Positions 1 to 5,673 are shown, numbered from the stretch's first letter. The stretch is 7,615 nt of DNA from an uncultured Hungatella sp. (GCA_959018155.1 CAUEKH010000109.1:1-7615), one strand, 5' to 3'. Made by a program: numbers and translations. The notes: generated by a model not told the origin, from the sequence alone.

Positions 1-347
1 AGTCCCTGCTCATACTTCTCAATCTTTCCATTCAGTAAATCCAGCGACTCCTGCATCTGTGTAATCCGTTCAAGAAGCCGGTCCCTCTGCTCCCGCAGAA
101 GCTGTTTTCTCGCCTCAATCGTCTCATCTCCCTGATAAAACAGGTTCACATATTCGATCAGCGCCTCAATCTGAACGCCTGCCTTGCGCATACACATCAT
201 CAGGTTAATCCAGCCGCAGGAATTCTCATCATAATCCCTGATCCCGCTTTTATTTCGTGGCACTGGAGGAATCAGGCCGATTCTCTCATAATAGCGGAGT
301 GTATCCGCACTTATCCCATATTTTTCACTGACTTCTGAAATCGTCAT
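1..347 (-). CDS. MerR-family transcriptional regulator, AdhR-like (C-terminus beyond window edge)
   Basis: The reading frame runs from an ATG at 347 to the left edge, giving 115 whole residues. It opens with a MerR winged-helix DNA-binding domain: MTISEVSEKYGISADTLRYY, then ERIGLIPP and the wing GIRDYDE (residues 1-41). From about residue 73 it continues into a long heptad-like helix (EARKQLLREQRDRLLERI), the usual dimerisation coiled coil. Cys52, in MCMRKAG, matches the position I recall for the aldehyde-sensing cysteine of Bacillus AdhR. A GTG at 359 is in frame, but its GGAG is only 1 nt away. The ATG gives weak spacing (GGAG 13 nt upstream) but the usual family N-terminus. The start lies 18 bp after the DUF362 stop, so the two genes are almost certainly co-transcribed. 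The likely role is activator of its own operon through the promoter at 1953-1983. Family call is firm; the inducer is inferred. Confidence 0.9.
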   Translation of the reverse strand, partial: MTISEVSEKYGISADTLRYYERIGLIPPVPRNKSGIRDYDENSCGWINLMMCMRKAGVQIEALIEYVNLFYQGDETIEARKQLLREQRDRLLERITQMQESLDLLNGKIEKYEQG

Positions 348-365
348 ATCTTTTCTCACACTCCG

Positions 366-1247
366 TTACTCATCAATCGAGACAAGCTTATAATCCCTGT
401 TTCCCAGCCCAAGAGCCGCCGCCGATTCTACCGTATGAATGCCGTTGCGCGATTCCATCCGCTCAATCAGAGCCGCTTTTCCCTTATCCGGAGACTCATA
501 AACCGCATCTACACACGCCTGGTCCACCGCTACCGGATCGAGGGAGGCAAAGATGCCGATATCCGCCATCTCCGGATCGTGAGGATGAGCGTCACAGTCA
601 CAGTCCACGGACAGTCTGTTGGCCACATTGATGTAGACAATATTTTCCCGGCCCATATAATCCATAACTGCGCTGTCAGCGTCTGCCATGGACTCTAAGA
701 AAGAATCGTGATCAGCAGTAAACATGGATTCAAAATCACCTTCCACACCGGAATTGTGAATCCACATTTTTCCATGAGAAGACGCCACACCGATAGACAT
801 ATTTTTCAGCGCACCGCCAAATCCACCCATGGCGTGTCCTTTAAAATGGGACAGCATGACCATGGAATCATACTGTTTTAAATGGTTCCCCACGTAATTT
901 TCCTTTAAATGAAACCCGTTTTTTACAGGAAGGGCCATATCGCCCTCCTCATCCATGATATCACACGGGGCAATCTTCAAAAATCCGTGCTCCTCAATCG
1001 CTTTCCAGTGAGCTTCAGACGTATCGCGCCTTCCCAGATAAGCGGTGTTGCACTCCACAATCGTTCCCTTCAGCGCCGCAACCAAATCCCGAATCAGTTC
1101 CGGCTGAAGGAAATTATGGCCTCCCGGCTCCCCGGTAGAAATTTTCACTGCCACATTTCCCTTCAGAGTAACCCCCAGGGCCTCATAAATCCGTACCAGA
1201 GATTCCGGTGTGATTTCTTTTGTAAAATAAACGGTTGACTTTTCCAT
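366..1247 (-). CDS. DUF362 domain-containing protein
   Basis: A 293-residue protein that I assign to the DUF362 family from its central signature HFKGHAMGGFGGALKNMSIG (134-153), the acidic-cysteine motif DCDCDAHPH (215-223) and DPVAVDQA (237-244). DUF362 proteins often carry a ferredoxin-like 4Fe-4S segment. This one has no CxxCxxCxxxC motif, so it is the compact, ferredoxin-free form. Cys216 and Cys218 with the neighbouring Asp/His residues could bind metal, but that is inference, and the biochemical activity of the family is not known to me. No signal peptide or membrane segment is visible, so it is probably cytoplasmic. The ATG at 1247 follows an AAGGGA about 10 nt upstream. It lies between the cupin gene (231 bp upstream, across the 14-bp array) and merR (18 bp downstream), so it is probably an effector gene of a MerR-controlled stress operon. 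Confidence 0.88.
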   Translation of the reverse strand: MEKSTVYFTKEITPESLVRIYEALGVTLKGNVAVKISTGEPGGHNFLQPELIRDLVAALKGTIVECNTAYLGRRDTSEAHWKAIEEHGFLKIAPCDIMDEEGDMALPVKNGFHLKENYVGNHLKQYDSMVMLSHFKGHAMGGFGGALKNMSIGVASSHGKMWIHNSGVEGDFESMFTADHDSFLESMADADSAVMDYMGRENIVYINVANRLSVDCDCDAHPHDPEMADIGIFASLDPVAVDQACVDAVYESPDKGKAALIERMESRNGIHTVESAAALGLGNRDYKLVSIDE

Positions 1248-1283
1248 TGTTACAACATCCCTTCTATTATTATTCTTTTAGTT

Positions 1284-1451
1284 CATAATTCTCAGTTCAT
1301 TAATCTCAGTCCATAATCCTCAATCCATAATCCTCAGTTCATTAATCTCAGTCCATAATTTTCAATCCATAATCCTCAGTCCATAATCCTCAGTCCATAA
1401 TCCTCAGTCCATAATCCTCAATCCATAATTCTCAGTCCATAATCCTCAATC
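1284..1451 (-). repeat. 14-bp tandem repeat array, 12 units
   Basis: Twelve head-to-tail 14-bp units with no length variation. On the minus strand (the sense of both flanking genes) the consensus is GACTGAGGATTATG; a degenerate thirteenth unit lies at 1452-1465. Units differ at few positions (GAC/GAT/AAC, GAGG/GAGA/GAAA, ATTATG/TTAATG). A 42-bp higher-order duplication is visible: 1298-1339 and 1340-1381 differ at only 3 positions. Every unit ends in ATG and the next begins with an Asp or Asn codon plus TGA (TAA after the last unit), so the array is a string of two-codon start-stop mini-ORFs. It fills most of the 231-bp gap between the cupin and DUF362 genes. The array has no spacers, so it is not CRISPR; it is probably a length-variable minisatellite. 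Confidence 0.95.
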
Positions 1452-1478
1452 CACTAACCTGTCTCATAACCCACGCAC

Positions 1479-1898
1479 TTACAGCTTCTCATACTCACTC
1501 TGGCTTATAAACTCCAGCCATTCATTGGAAGCACCCTCTGCCGGAACTTCAACAGCCAGATGCTGGAACCAGCTGTCTTTGGCCGCGCCATGCCAGTGCT
1601 TCACCTCCGGCGGAATATTTACCACATCGCCCGGATGCAGCTTTCGCGCAGGCTTTCCTTCCTCCTGATACCAGCCCCTTCCGCCTGTCACCAGAAGAAT
1701 CTGTCCGCCCTTATGATGAATATGAAAAGCATTCACTGTTCCCGGGGCAAACGTCACCACGCCGATGGCAACTCCGCTGGTCGTCAGCATATTCAGATAA
1801 CACTCTCCTGTAAAATACTGCACGTAGGCGGTATTCTCATCTCCTATCGGAAAAACTGCCCCTGGTCCCAAATCTCTGTTCATCTGTTCCTGATTCAT
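1479..1898 (-). CDS. Cupin-domain protein (single-domain, metal-binding)
   Basis: A small single-cupin protein, 139 residues from the chosen start. Cupin motif 1 is seen at about 54-75 (APGTVNAFHIHHKGGQILLV, with His59, His61 and Gln66 as likely metal ligands; Gln replaces the usual Glu). Motif 2 is at about 90-103 (PGDVVNIPPEVKHWHG, with His101 as the fourth ligand). The conserved tail DSWFQHLAVEVP follows. Relatives of this type are often found with carboxymuconolactone-decarboxylase-like proteins or aldo-keto reductases in MerR-regulated operons; the exact substrate is unknown. The frame stays open to an ATG at 1973, but that codon lies inside the predicted promoter. The ATG at 1898 has a perfect GGAGGT 7 nt upstream, so I chose 1898. 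It is the first gene of the operon cupin-DUF362-merR, with a leader of about 48 nt. Confidence 0.92.
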   Translation of the reverse strand: MNQEQMNRDLGPGAVFPIGDENTAYVQYFTGECYLNMLTTSGVAIGVVTFAPGTVNAFHIHHKGGQILLVTGGRGWYQEEGKPARKLHPGDVVNIPPEVKHWHGAAKDSWFQHLAVEVPAEGASNEWLEFISQSEYEKL

Positions 1899-1904
1899 GG
1901 AACG

Positions 1905-1911
1905 CACCTCC
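1905..1911 (-). promoter_or_regulatory. Ribosome binding site that fixes the cupin start
   Basis: GGAGGTG on the minus strand ends 6 to 7 nt before the ATG at 1898. The two other in-frame ATGs are at 1913, which overlaps this site, and at 1973, which lies inside the promoter. This is the best evidence for the 139-residue form. Confidence 0.85.
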
Positions 1912-1952
1912 ATTTTCTGCCGGCTGTCACTGCTATCACAAATTTCGAGATC

Positions 1953-1983
1953 AGCATACACCTTGAAGTGCACTCCAGGTCAA
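1953..1983 (-). promoter_or_regulatory. MerR-type promoter with 19-bp spacer and operator dyad
   Basis: On the minus strand, TTGACC (-35, 1983-1978) and TATGCT (-10, 1958-1953) are separated by exactly 19 bp instead of 17. Overlong spacers with a dyad between the hexamers are the hallmark of MerR-family promoters. The dyad is CCTGGAGTGCACTTCAAGG (1979-1961), with GTGCAC at its centre and two mismatched pairs in the 9-bp arms. It resembles the AdhR-type boxes I recall. The predicted transcription start is near 1946. The MerR gene encoded at the end of the same operon is the obvious ligand, implying autoregulation. Confidence 0.82.
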
Positions 1984-2207
1984 GATCTTTTTTAAAAAAT
2001 TTTTCTATATTTTCCTGCAAATGTTACCTGTAAATTTCACCTGTAAATGTTCTCCGGTTCCTGCGAGCGCGCAAAAAAGGCAGGCATCCTTTCATCCCGT
2101 GGAACACCTGCATTTTACGATAATTAATTAATTAATTCAATTTGTCTAATACCTGTTCTGCATCATAAACTATGCCTTTTAGCCATACTATGGCTGTCTG
2201 CATGTCC
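1984..2207. other. Non-coding stretch between the cupin promoter and the hcp terminator
   Basis: I see no gene here on either strand. The stretch contains T-rich sequence just upstream of the -35 on the plus strand (A-rich in the sense of transcription, possibly an UP-like element), a TAAT microsatellite (2121-2137), and a short self-complementary AGCCATACTATGGCT at 2181-2195 of unknown meaning. It separates two minus-strand transcription units. Confidence 0.6.
2121..2137. repeat. TAAT microsatellite, about four copies
   Basis: TAATTAATTAATTAATT is a simple tetranucleotide run inside non-coding, AT-rich sequence. It is self-complementary on both strands, and no function is evident. Confidence 0.8.
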
Positions 2208-2243
2208 AAAAATGGGGCAGCGTCTAAGCAGTAACGCTGCCCC
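2208..2243 (-). terminator. Rho-independent terminator of the Fe-S/hcp operon
   Basis: A perfect 10-bp GC-rich stem (GGGGCAGCGT, 2214-2223, with ACGCTGCCCC, 2234-2243) closes a 10-nt loop. On the minus strand it is followed at once by ATTTTT (2213-2208). No T-run follows on the plus strand, so it works for minus-strand transcripts and lies about 130 bp past the hcp stop. A second, weaker hairpin (GAGGCA 2255-2260 / TGCCTC 2270-2275) comes just before it in the transcript. Confidence 0.82.
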
Positions 2244-2370
2244 TAGGGAGATATGAGGCACGTATCATCTGCCTCTATTATATTATACGTTATATTTTTC
2301 TGTTTGTGACAATTATTTTTAAATTTATCACAGTATTTTCAAAGAAAGGCAATAAAGTTATATTTTACTT

Positions 2371-3951
2371 TTATCCCAAAATCGCTTTCATGTCCTCTTC
2401 CGGCGTCGTAATGGGCGAAATTCCGTAATTTTCTGCCAGGAATTTTAAGATATTGGTGGAAACAAATGCCGGCAGTGTCGGGCCAAGGCGGATATTCTTA
2501 ATTCCCAGATGGAGAAGTGTCAGTAAAATGGACACCGCCTTCTGCTCATACCACGATAAAATCATGGAAAGCGGCAATTCATTGACACTGCATCCAAAGG
2601 CTTCCGCCAGTGACAATGCCACCTTTATTGCACTGTACGCATCGTTGCATTGCCCCATATCCATCAGCCGCGGCAGACCGCCGATGGTCCCTAAATCCAG
2701 ATCGTTAAACCTGTATTTTCCACATGCCAGAGTCAGCACTACCGTATCATCGGGAGTCTGTTTTACAAATTCCGTATAATAGTTCCTGCCGGGACGTGCT
2801 CCGTCACAGCCGCCGACCAGGAAAAAGTGACGGATTGCACCGGATTTGACAGCTTCTATAACCTTGTCGGCCACGCCCAGTACCGTTCCATGGCCGAAAC
2901 CGGTCATGACCGTTTTTCCTCCATTGATACCGGTAAATTCCATTTCTTTCTCATATCCGCCCAGTTCTAATGCCTTCAAAATCACCGGCGTAAAATCTTT
3001 CTCTTCCCCGATATGAACCATTTCCGGATAGGAGACTACTTCTGTTGTGAATACCCGGTCCCGGTAGCTTTCCTTCACCGGCATCAGGCAGTTGGTCGTA
3101 TAGAGGATCGGCGCCGGTATGGCGTCAAATTCCTTCTGCTGATTCTGCCATGCGGTACCGAAATTGCCCTTTAAATGGGGGTATTTTTTCAGTTCCGGAT
3201 AAGCGTGGGCGGGAAGCATTTCCCCGTGGGTGTAGACATTGATGCCCTTCCCCTCTGTCTGCTCCAGAAGGAGTTTCAAATCGTATAAATCGTGGCCGGT
3301 AATCACGATAAATGGCCCTTTTTCCACTGTCATGGTCACTTCCACAGGTACCGGGGTGCCAAACGTCTCCGTATTCGCCCGGTCAAGCAGTTCCATACAC
3401 GTTAAATTCACTTTTCCCGTCTCCATGACAACAGGAAGCAGTTCCTCCACCGTCCAGTCCTCCGCCAGGACGTAAAGTGCCTTATAGAAGAAATCATTGA
3501 CTTCCTGACTTGTATAACCGAGTACCATCGCATGGTAAGCGTAGGCCGCCATACCGCGGATTCCAAAGAGAATCAGCGATTTCAGGGAACGGATATCTTC
3601 ATCTGCCGTCCAGATCCGCTCCAGATCGTAATCGTCGGTATTGCCACAACGGGCCGCACAACCGGCACAGCCCGGCACAATCCTGTTTTTCTCCTCCATC
3701 ACCTCATCAATCAACTGACGAAGAGTCTCATCATTAAAGCTTACATTGGTCACAGTTGTAAATAACCCCTCCAAAATCAGGCGGTCTGTCTTATCAGTTT
3801 TGGGATTATTCGAACAGGCGCGGGCCAGGCCAATCAAAGCACCTGTCAATTCATCCTGAAGTTTTGCGGTCGCTGCGCTTTTCCCGCAGACCCCTGCATT
3901 TTTGGTACAGCCGGTGCAGCCGGCCGTCTGTTCACATTGAAAACAGAACAT
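2371..3951 (-). CDS. hcp: Hybrid-cluster protein (Hcp; hydroxylamine/NO reductase family)
   Basis: A 526-residue hybrid-cluster (prismane) protein, slightly shorter than the roughly 550 residues usual in the family. The N-terminus MFCFQCEQTAGCTGCTKNAG carries Cys3, Cys6, Cys15 and Cys22 for the proximal cubane cluster, in Desulfovibrio-type spacing; Cys12 is extra. The hybrid Fe-S-O cluster ligands can all be placed: His220 (GHDL), Glu244 (HGEM), Cys288 (TTNC), Cys382 (GGCDGARPG, the persulfide cysteine), Cys410 (LACGKYRF), Cys435 (GQCND), Glu469 and Lys471 (WYEQKA). The protein should therefore be active. The family reduces hydroxylamine in vitro and has been reported as a nitric oxide reductase and protein S-nitrosylase; it acts in the cytoplasm during nitrosative stress. 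No Hcr-type reductase is present, so the upstream Fe-S protein may pass electrons. A GGAAGG lies 8 nt before the start. Confidence 0.97.
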   Translation of the reverse strand: MFCFQCEQTAGCTGCTKNAGVCGKSAATAKLQDELTGALIGLARACSNNPKTDKTDRLILEGLFTTVTNVSFNDETLRQLIDEVMEEKNRIVPGCAGCAARCGNTDDYDLERIWTADEDIRSLKSLILFGIRGMAAYAYHAMVLGYTSQEVNDFFYKALYVLAEDWTVEELLPVVMETGKVNLTCMELLDRANTETFGTPVPVEVTMTVEKGPFIVITGHDLYDLKLLLEQTEGKGINVYTHGEMLPAHAYPELKKYPHLKGNFGTAWQNQQKEFDAIPAPILYTTNCLMPVKESYRDRVFTTEVVSYPEMVHIGEEKDFTPVILKALELGGYEKEMEFTGINGGKTVMTGFGHGTVLGVADKVIEAVKSGAIRHFFLVGGCDGARPGRNYYTEFVKQTPDDTVVLTLACGKYRFNDLDLGTIGGLPRLMDMGQCNDAYSAIKVALSLAEAFGCSVNELPLSMILSWYEQKAVSILLTLLHLGIKNIRLGPTLPAFVSTNILKFLAENYGISPITTPEEDMKAILG

Positions 3952-3996
3952 TTTATTTTCCTTCCTTTCCGAGGAAATTCCCCATTGCGCTTATTC

Positions 3997-4092
3997 CAGA
4001 ATACAGCCTACTTCAGAATACGGCCTATTTCAGAATACGGCCTATTTCAGAATACGGCCATTTCAGAATACGGCCTATTCCAGAATACGGCC
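3997..4092 (-). repeat. 17-bp tandem array between the Fe-S gene and hcp
   Basis: Six copies of the 12-mer CAGAATACGGCC (plus strand) start at 3997, 4014, 4031, 4048, 4064 and 4081. The period is 17 bp, with one 16-bp unit. The first copy in the sense of transcription (4092-4081) is coding: it supplies the Arg-Ile-Leu-Glu end of the Fe-S protein. The following copies fill the non-coding gap to hcp, and the oldest-looking one (3997) carries an A for G change. The array looks like serial duplication of the gene's 3' end. Confidence 0.93.
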
Positions 4093-4869
4093 GTCTGTAG
4101 AGATCGTAACGACCTGCCACGGGATAAATTTCCCGCTGTTTTTCAGTGCGGTAACCGCTGCCCGCTCGATTCCACCGCAGCACGGAACTTCCATCCGCAC
4201 GATGGTTACACTCTTAATCTCGTTCTGCCTGATAATCTCGGTCAGTTTTTCACTGTAATCGACGGAGTCCAACTTGGGACAGCCAATCAGCGTTACTTTC
4301 CCGCGGATAAAATCGTGATGGAAATTGCCGTAGGCGTAGGCGGTGCAGTCTGCCGCAATCAACAGGGCCGCATGATCAAAATACGACGCATTGACTGGCG
4401 CCAGTTTAATCTGAACGGGCCACTGGCGCAGTTGAGACTCTGCATTTGTGGTTGCGTTTGTGGTTGCACTTGTAATTGTGTCAGTGGTTGCATTTGTGTT
4501 TATGGCAATATTTGCGTTTGTATTTGCAGTTGCATTTTCAGTCGCACAGGCTGTCTTCAGCGCTTCTCCCCGCCTGATTTCTCTCGACTGGCTGCCCGGA
4601 CAGCCGCATGGCAGCGTCTCCTGCTGCTGCCGGTTCTTTTTATTTTCAAGTACCGCCGACTCATCGTAAGCGGCCGCCTCCCGCTCCTCAAAGGTGATAG
4701 CGCCGGTTGGACAGGCCGGCAGACAGTCTCCAAGTCCGTCACAGTAATCATCCCGAAGCAGCTTTGCCTTGCCATCTATCATACCAATCGCACCCTCATG
4801 GCAGGCGGCGGCACAGAGCCCACAGCCGTTGCACGTCTCTTCATCAATGTGAATAATTCTACGAATCAT
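4075..4869 (-). CDS. Ferredoxin-like Fe-S protein, partner of Hcp
   Basis: A 264-residue protein. Residues 5-62 form a two-cluster ferredoxin domain: the first motif CNGCGLCAAAC has Cys13, 16, 19 and 23; the second is CDGLGDCLPACP, with Cys43, 49 and 53, where Leu46 replaces the second cysteine. A PCGCPG motif (88-92) follows. Residues 109-145 are a Thr/Asn/Ala linker encoded by a 12-bp repeat. The C-terminal domain (about 146-264) holds conserved-looking cysteines 175, 197 and the pair 230-231 in VPCCGG. I know this combined architecture next to hcp in Clostridia, where it is annotated only as a 4Fe-4S binding protein. The likely role is electron transfer to Hcp in the cytoplasm. A perfect AGGAGG lies 8 nt before the ATG, and hcp follows 123 bp downstream. 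Family call is firm; the electron-donor role is inferred from context. Confidence 0.93.
   Translation of the reverse strand: MIRRIIHIDEETCNGCGLCAAACHEGAIGMIDGKAKLLRDDYCDGLGDCLPACPTGAITFEEREAAAYDESAVLENKKNRQQQETLPCGCPGSQSREIRRGEALKTACATENATANTNANIAINTNATTDTITSATTNATTNAESQLRQWPVQIKLAPVNASYFDHAALLIAADCTAYAYGNFHHDFIRGKVTLIGCPKLDSVDYSEKLTEIIRQNEIKSVTIVRMEVPCCGGIERAAVTALKNSGKFIPWQVVTISTDGRILE
4441..4540 (-). repeat. In-frame 12-bp repeats coding a Thr/Asn/Ala linker
   Basis: About eight 12-bp units of the form TGCATTTGTGGT (plus strand) lie head to tail, several of them diverged. Read on the minus strand they give a four-residue period (TTNA, TSAT, TNAN and similar) at about residues 110-143 of the Fe-S protein. 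Because 12 is a multiple of 3, copy-number change lengthens or shortens the linker without a frameshift. The linker separates the ferredoxin domain from the cysteine-bearing C-terminal domain. Confidence 0.88.
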
Positions 4870-4932
4870 AGATAAATCCTCCTTTTTCTGAATCTCCCCA
4901 CCCGTACTTTTAGGGTATGGAAATGTAATTCC

Positions 4933-4961
4933 TTGACTTTATGGACTCAGTATAATACAAT
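4933..4961 (+). promoter_or_regulatory. Promoter of the Crp/Fnr-family regulator gene
   Basis: TTGACT (4933-4938) and TACAAT (4956-4961) are separated by 17 bp, a near-consensus vegetative promoter. The predicted start is near 4968. It overlaps the divergent -10 for the Fe-S/hcp operon (4949-4954), so the two promoters probably compete. A TATAAT at 4951-4956 is only 12 bp from the -35, so I did not choose it. Confidence 0.7.
4949..4954 (-). promoter_or_regulatory. Predicted -10 of the Fe-S/hcp operon (activator-dependent)
   Basis: TATACT on the minus strand (4954-4949) is a good -10 hexamer with no recognisable -35 at 16 to 18 bp. This is typical of a promoter that depends on a class II Crp/Fnr activator. 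Counting the last base as -7 puts the start at 4942 and the palindrome centre at -41.5. An overlapping alternative, TATTAT (4957-4952), would give -38.5. Confidence 0.62.
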
Positions 4962-4975
4962 CACACCATCATGTA

Positions 4976-4991
4976 TGTTGTTATAACAACA
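4976..4991. promoter_or_regulatory. Perfect 16-bp palindrome, probable Crp/Fnr-type operator
   Basis: TGTTGTTATAACAACA is a perfect inverted repeat in the divergent intergenic region. Its length and TGTT/AACA ends fit a Crp/Fnr-family site. It sits at about +9 to +24 of the regulator's own transcript, just before the AGGAG at 4995-4999, and is centred at -41.5 of the opposite promoter. The predicted outcome is activation of the Fe-S/hcp operon and roadblock repression of the regulator. Binding is inferred, not shown. Confidence 0.78.
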
Positions 4992-5004
4992 AAAAGGAGA
5001 AAAA

Positions 5005-5673
5005 ATGATAGAACCGTTTCTGGCAGATACCGTACTTTTTCGAGGTACGCAGGAAGAAGAAATCCGCGCCATGCTGGACTGCCTGGGCGCAGAACAGAAA
5101 TCATATGAAAAAGGCAGTGTCATCTATCGCGCAGGGGACTTCATCCAGTCCATGGGACTAATTCTCTCCGGCCGCGTTCAGATTGAAAATGACGATTTAT
5201 GGGGAAATAAAAGTGTGCTCGATTCCATCGGTCCGGGGCAGATTTTCGCCGAGACATACGCCTGCCTGCCGAATGAGCCGTTAATGGTAACCGCTGTGGC
5301 CGCCGAAAATACAGAGGTCCTCTTTTTCAATGTCAGCCGGGTCCTGCAGACGTGTCCCAGCGCCTGCGCCCATCACAGTACGCTGATCCGCAATCTTTTA
5401 GCCATCACCGCCCAGAAAAATCTCAACCTTTCACGCAGGATATTCCACACCTCCTCCAAATCTATCCGGGGAAGGCTGTTATCGTATCTCTCCTATCAGG
5501 CCTCCAGCCAGGGAAGCCGGGATTTCACGATTCCGTTCAACCGCCAGCAGCTGGCGGATTATTTAAGCGTGGACCGCAGCGCGCTTTCCAGCGAACTCGG
5601 CAAAATGCAGAGGGATGGGCTCCTTGTGGCAGAGAAAAATCATTTTATTTTAAAGAGCGGGATTGAGGAATAA
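5005..5673 (+). CDS. Crp/Fnr-family transcriptional regulator, probable hcp regulator
   Basis: A 222-residue protein with an N-terminal cyclic-nucleotide-binding-type beta-barrel (about 12-115, including GSVIYRAGD and GLILSGRVQI), a dimerisation helix (about 118-145) and a C-terminal Crp-type winged helix (about 150-218). The recognition helix is near SVDRSALSSELGKMQ (188-202). Glu83 of the phosphate-binding cassette is present, but the Arg-Ser pair that holds cAMP is replaced by Leu-Met-Val (93-95), so cAMP is an unlikely ligand. There is no Fnr-type N-terminal cysteine cluster; the cysteines are 26, 87, 117 and 121. It is transcribed divergently from the Fe-S/hcp operon, an arrangement like HcpR regulons, in which the HcpR regulator controls hcp. 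An AGGAG lies 5 nt before the start. Family is certain, target is likely, and the sensed signal (NO or redox) is inferred. Confidence 0.94.
   Translation: MIEPFLADTVLFRGTQEEEIRAMLDCLGAEQKSYEKGSVIYRAGDFIQSMGLILSGRVQIENDDLWGNKSVLDSIGPGQIFAETYACLPNEPLMVTAVAAENTEVLFFNVSRVLQTCPSACAHHSTLIRNLLAITAQKNLNLSRRIFHTSSKSIRGRLLSYLSYQASSQGSRDFTIPFNRQQLADYLSVDRSALSSELGKMQRDGLLVAEKNHFILKSGIEE

Noticed and set aside
1284..1451. A CRISPR array.
   Set aside because: The units are 14 bp, directly adjacent without spacers, and no cas genes are present.
1899..1973. A longer cupin protein starting at the ATG at 1973.
   Set aside because: This ATG lies between the -35 and -10 of the predicted promoter and has no ribosome binding site. 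The extra residues do not look like the family, and the ATG at 1898 has a perfect GGAGGT.
2305..2332. TGTGA and TCACA inverted half-sites resembling a CRP operator, downstream of hcp.
   Set aside because: The half-sites are far too widely spaced for CRP and lie at the 3' end of the operon. At most they form a weak AT-rich hairpin.
4009..4092. TATTCT within each 17-bp unit as repeated promoters for hcp.
   Set aside because: No acceptable -35 hexamer falls at 16 to 18 bp; the sequence there is GC-rich AGGCCG.
3937..4875. A 312-codon plus-strand frame with repeats and a run of alternating cysteines.
   Set aside because: It is antisense to the conserved Fe-S protein and the hcp start. Its repetitive parts are the 17-bp and 12-bp arrays read on the wrong strand, and it shows no family motif.
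4951..4956. TATAAT as the -10 of the Crp/Fnr gene.
   Set aside because: It is only 12 bp from TTGACT. TACAAT at 4956-4961 gives the normal 17-bp spacer.
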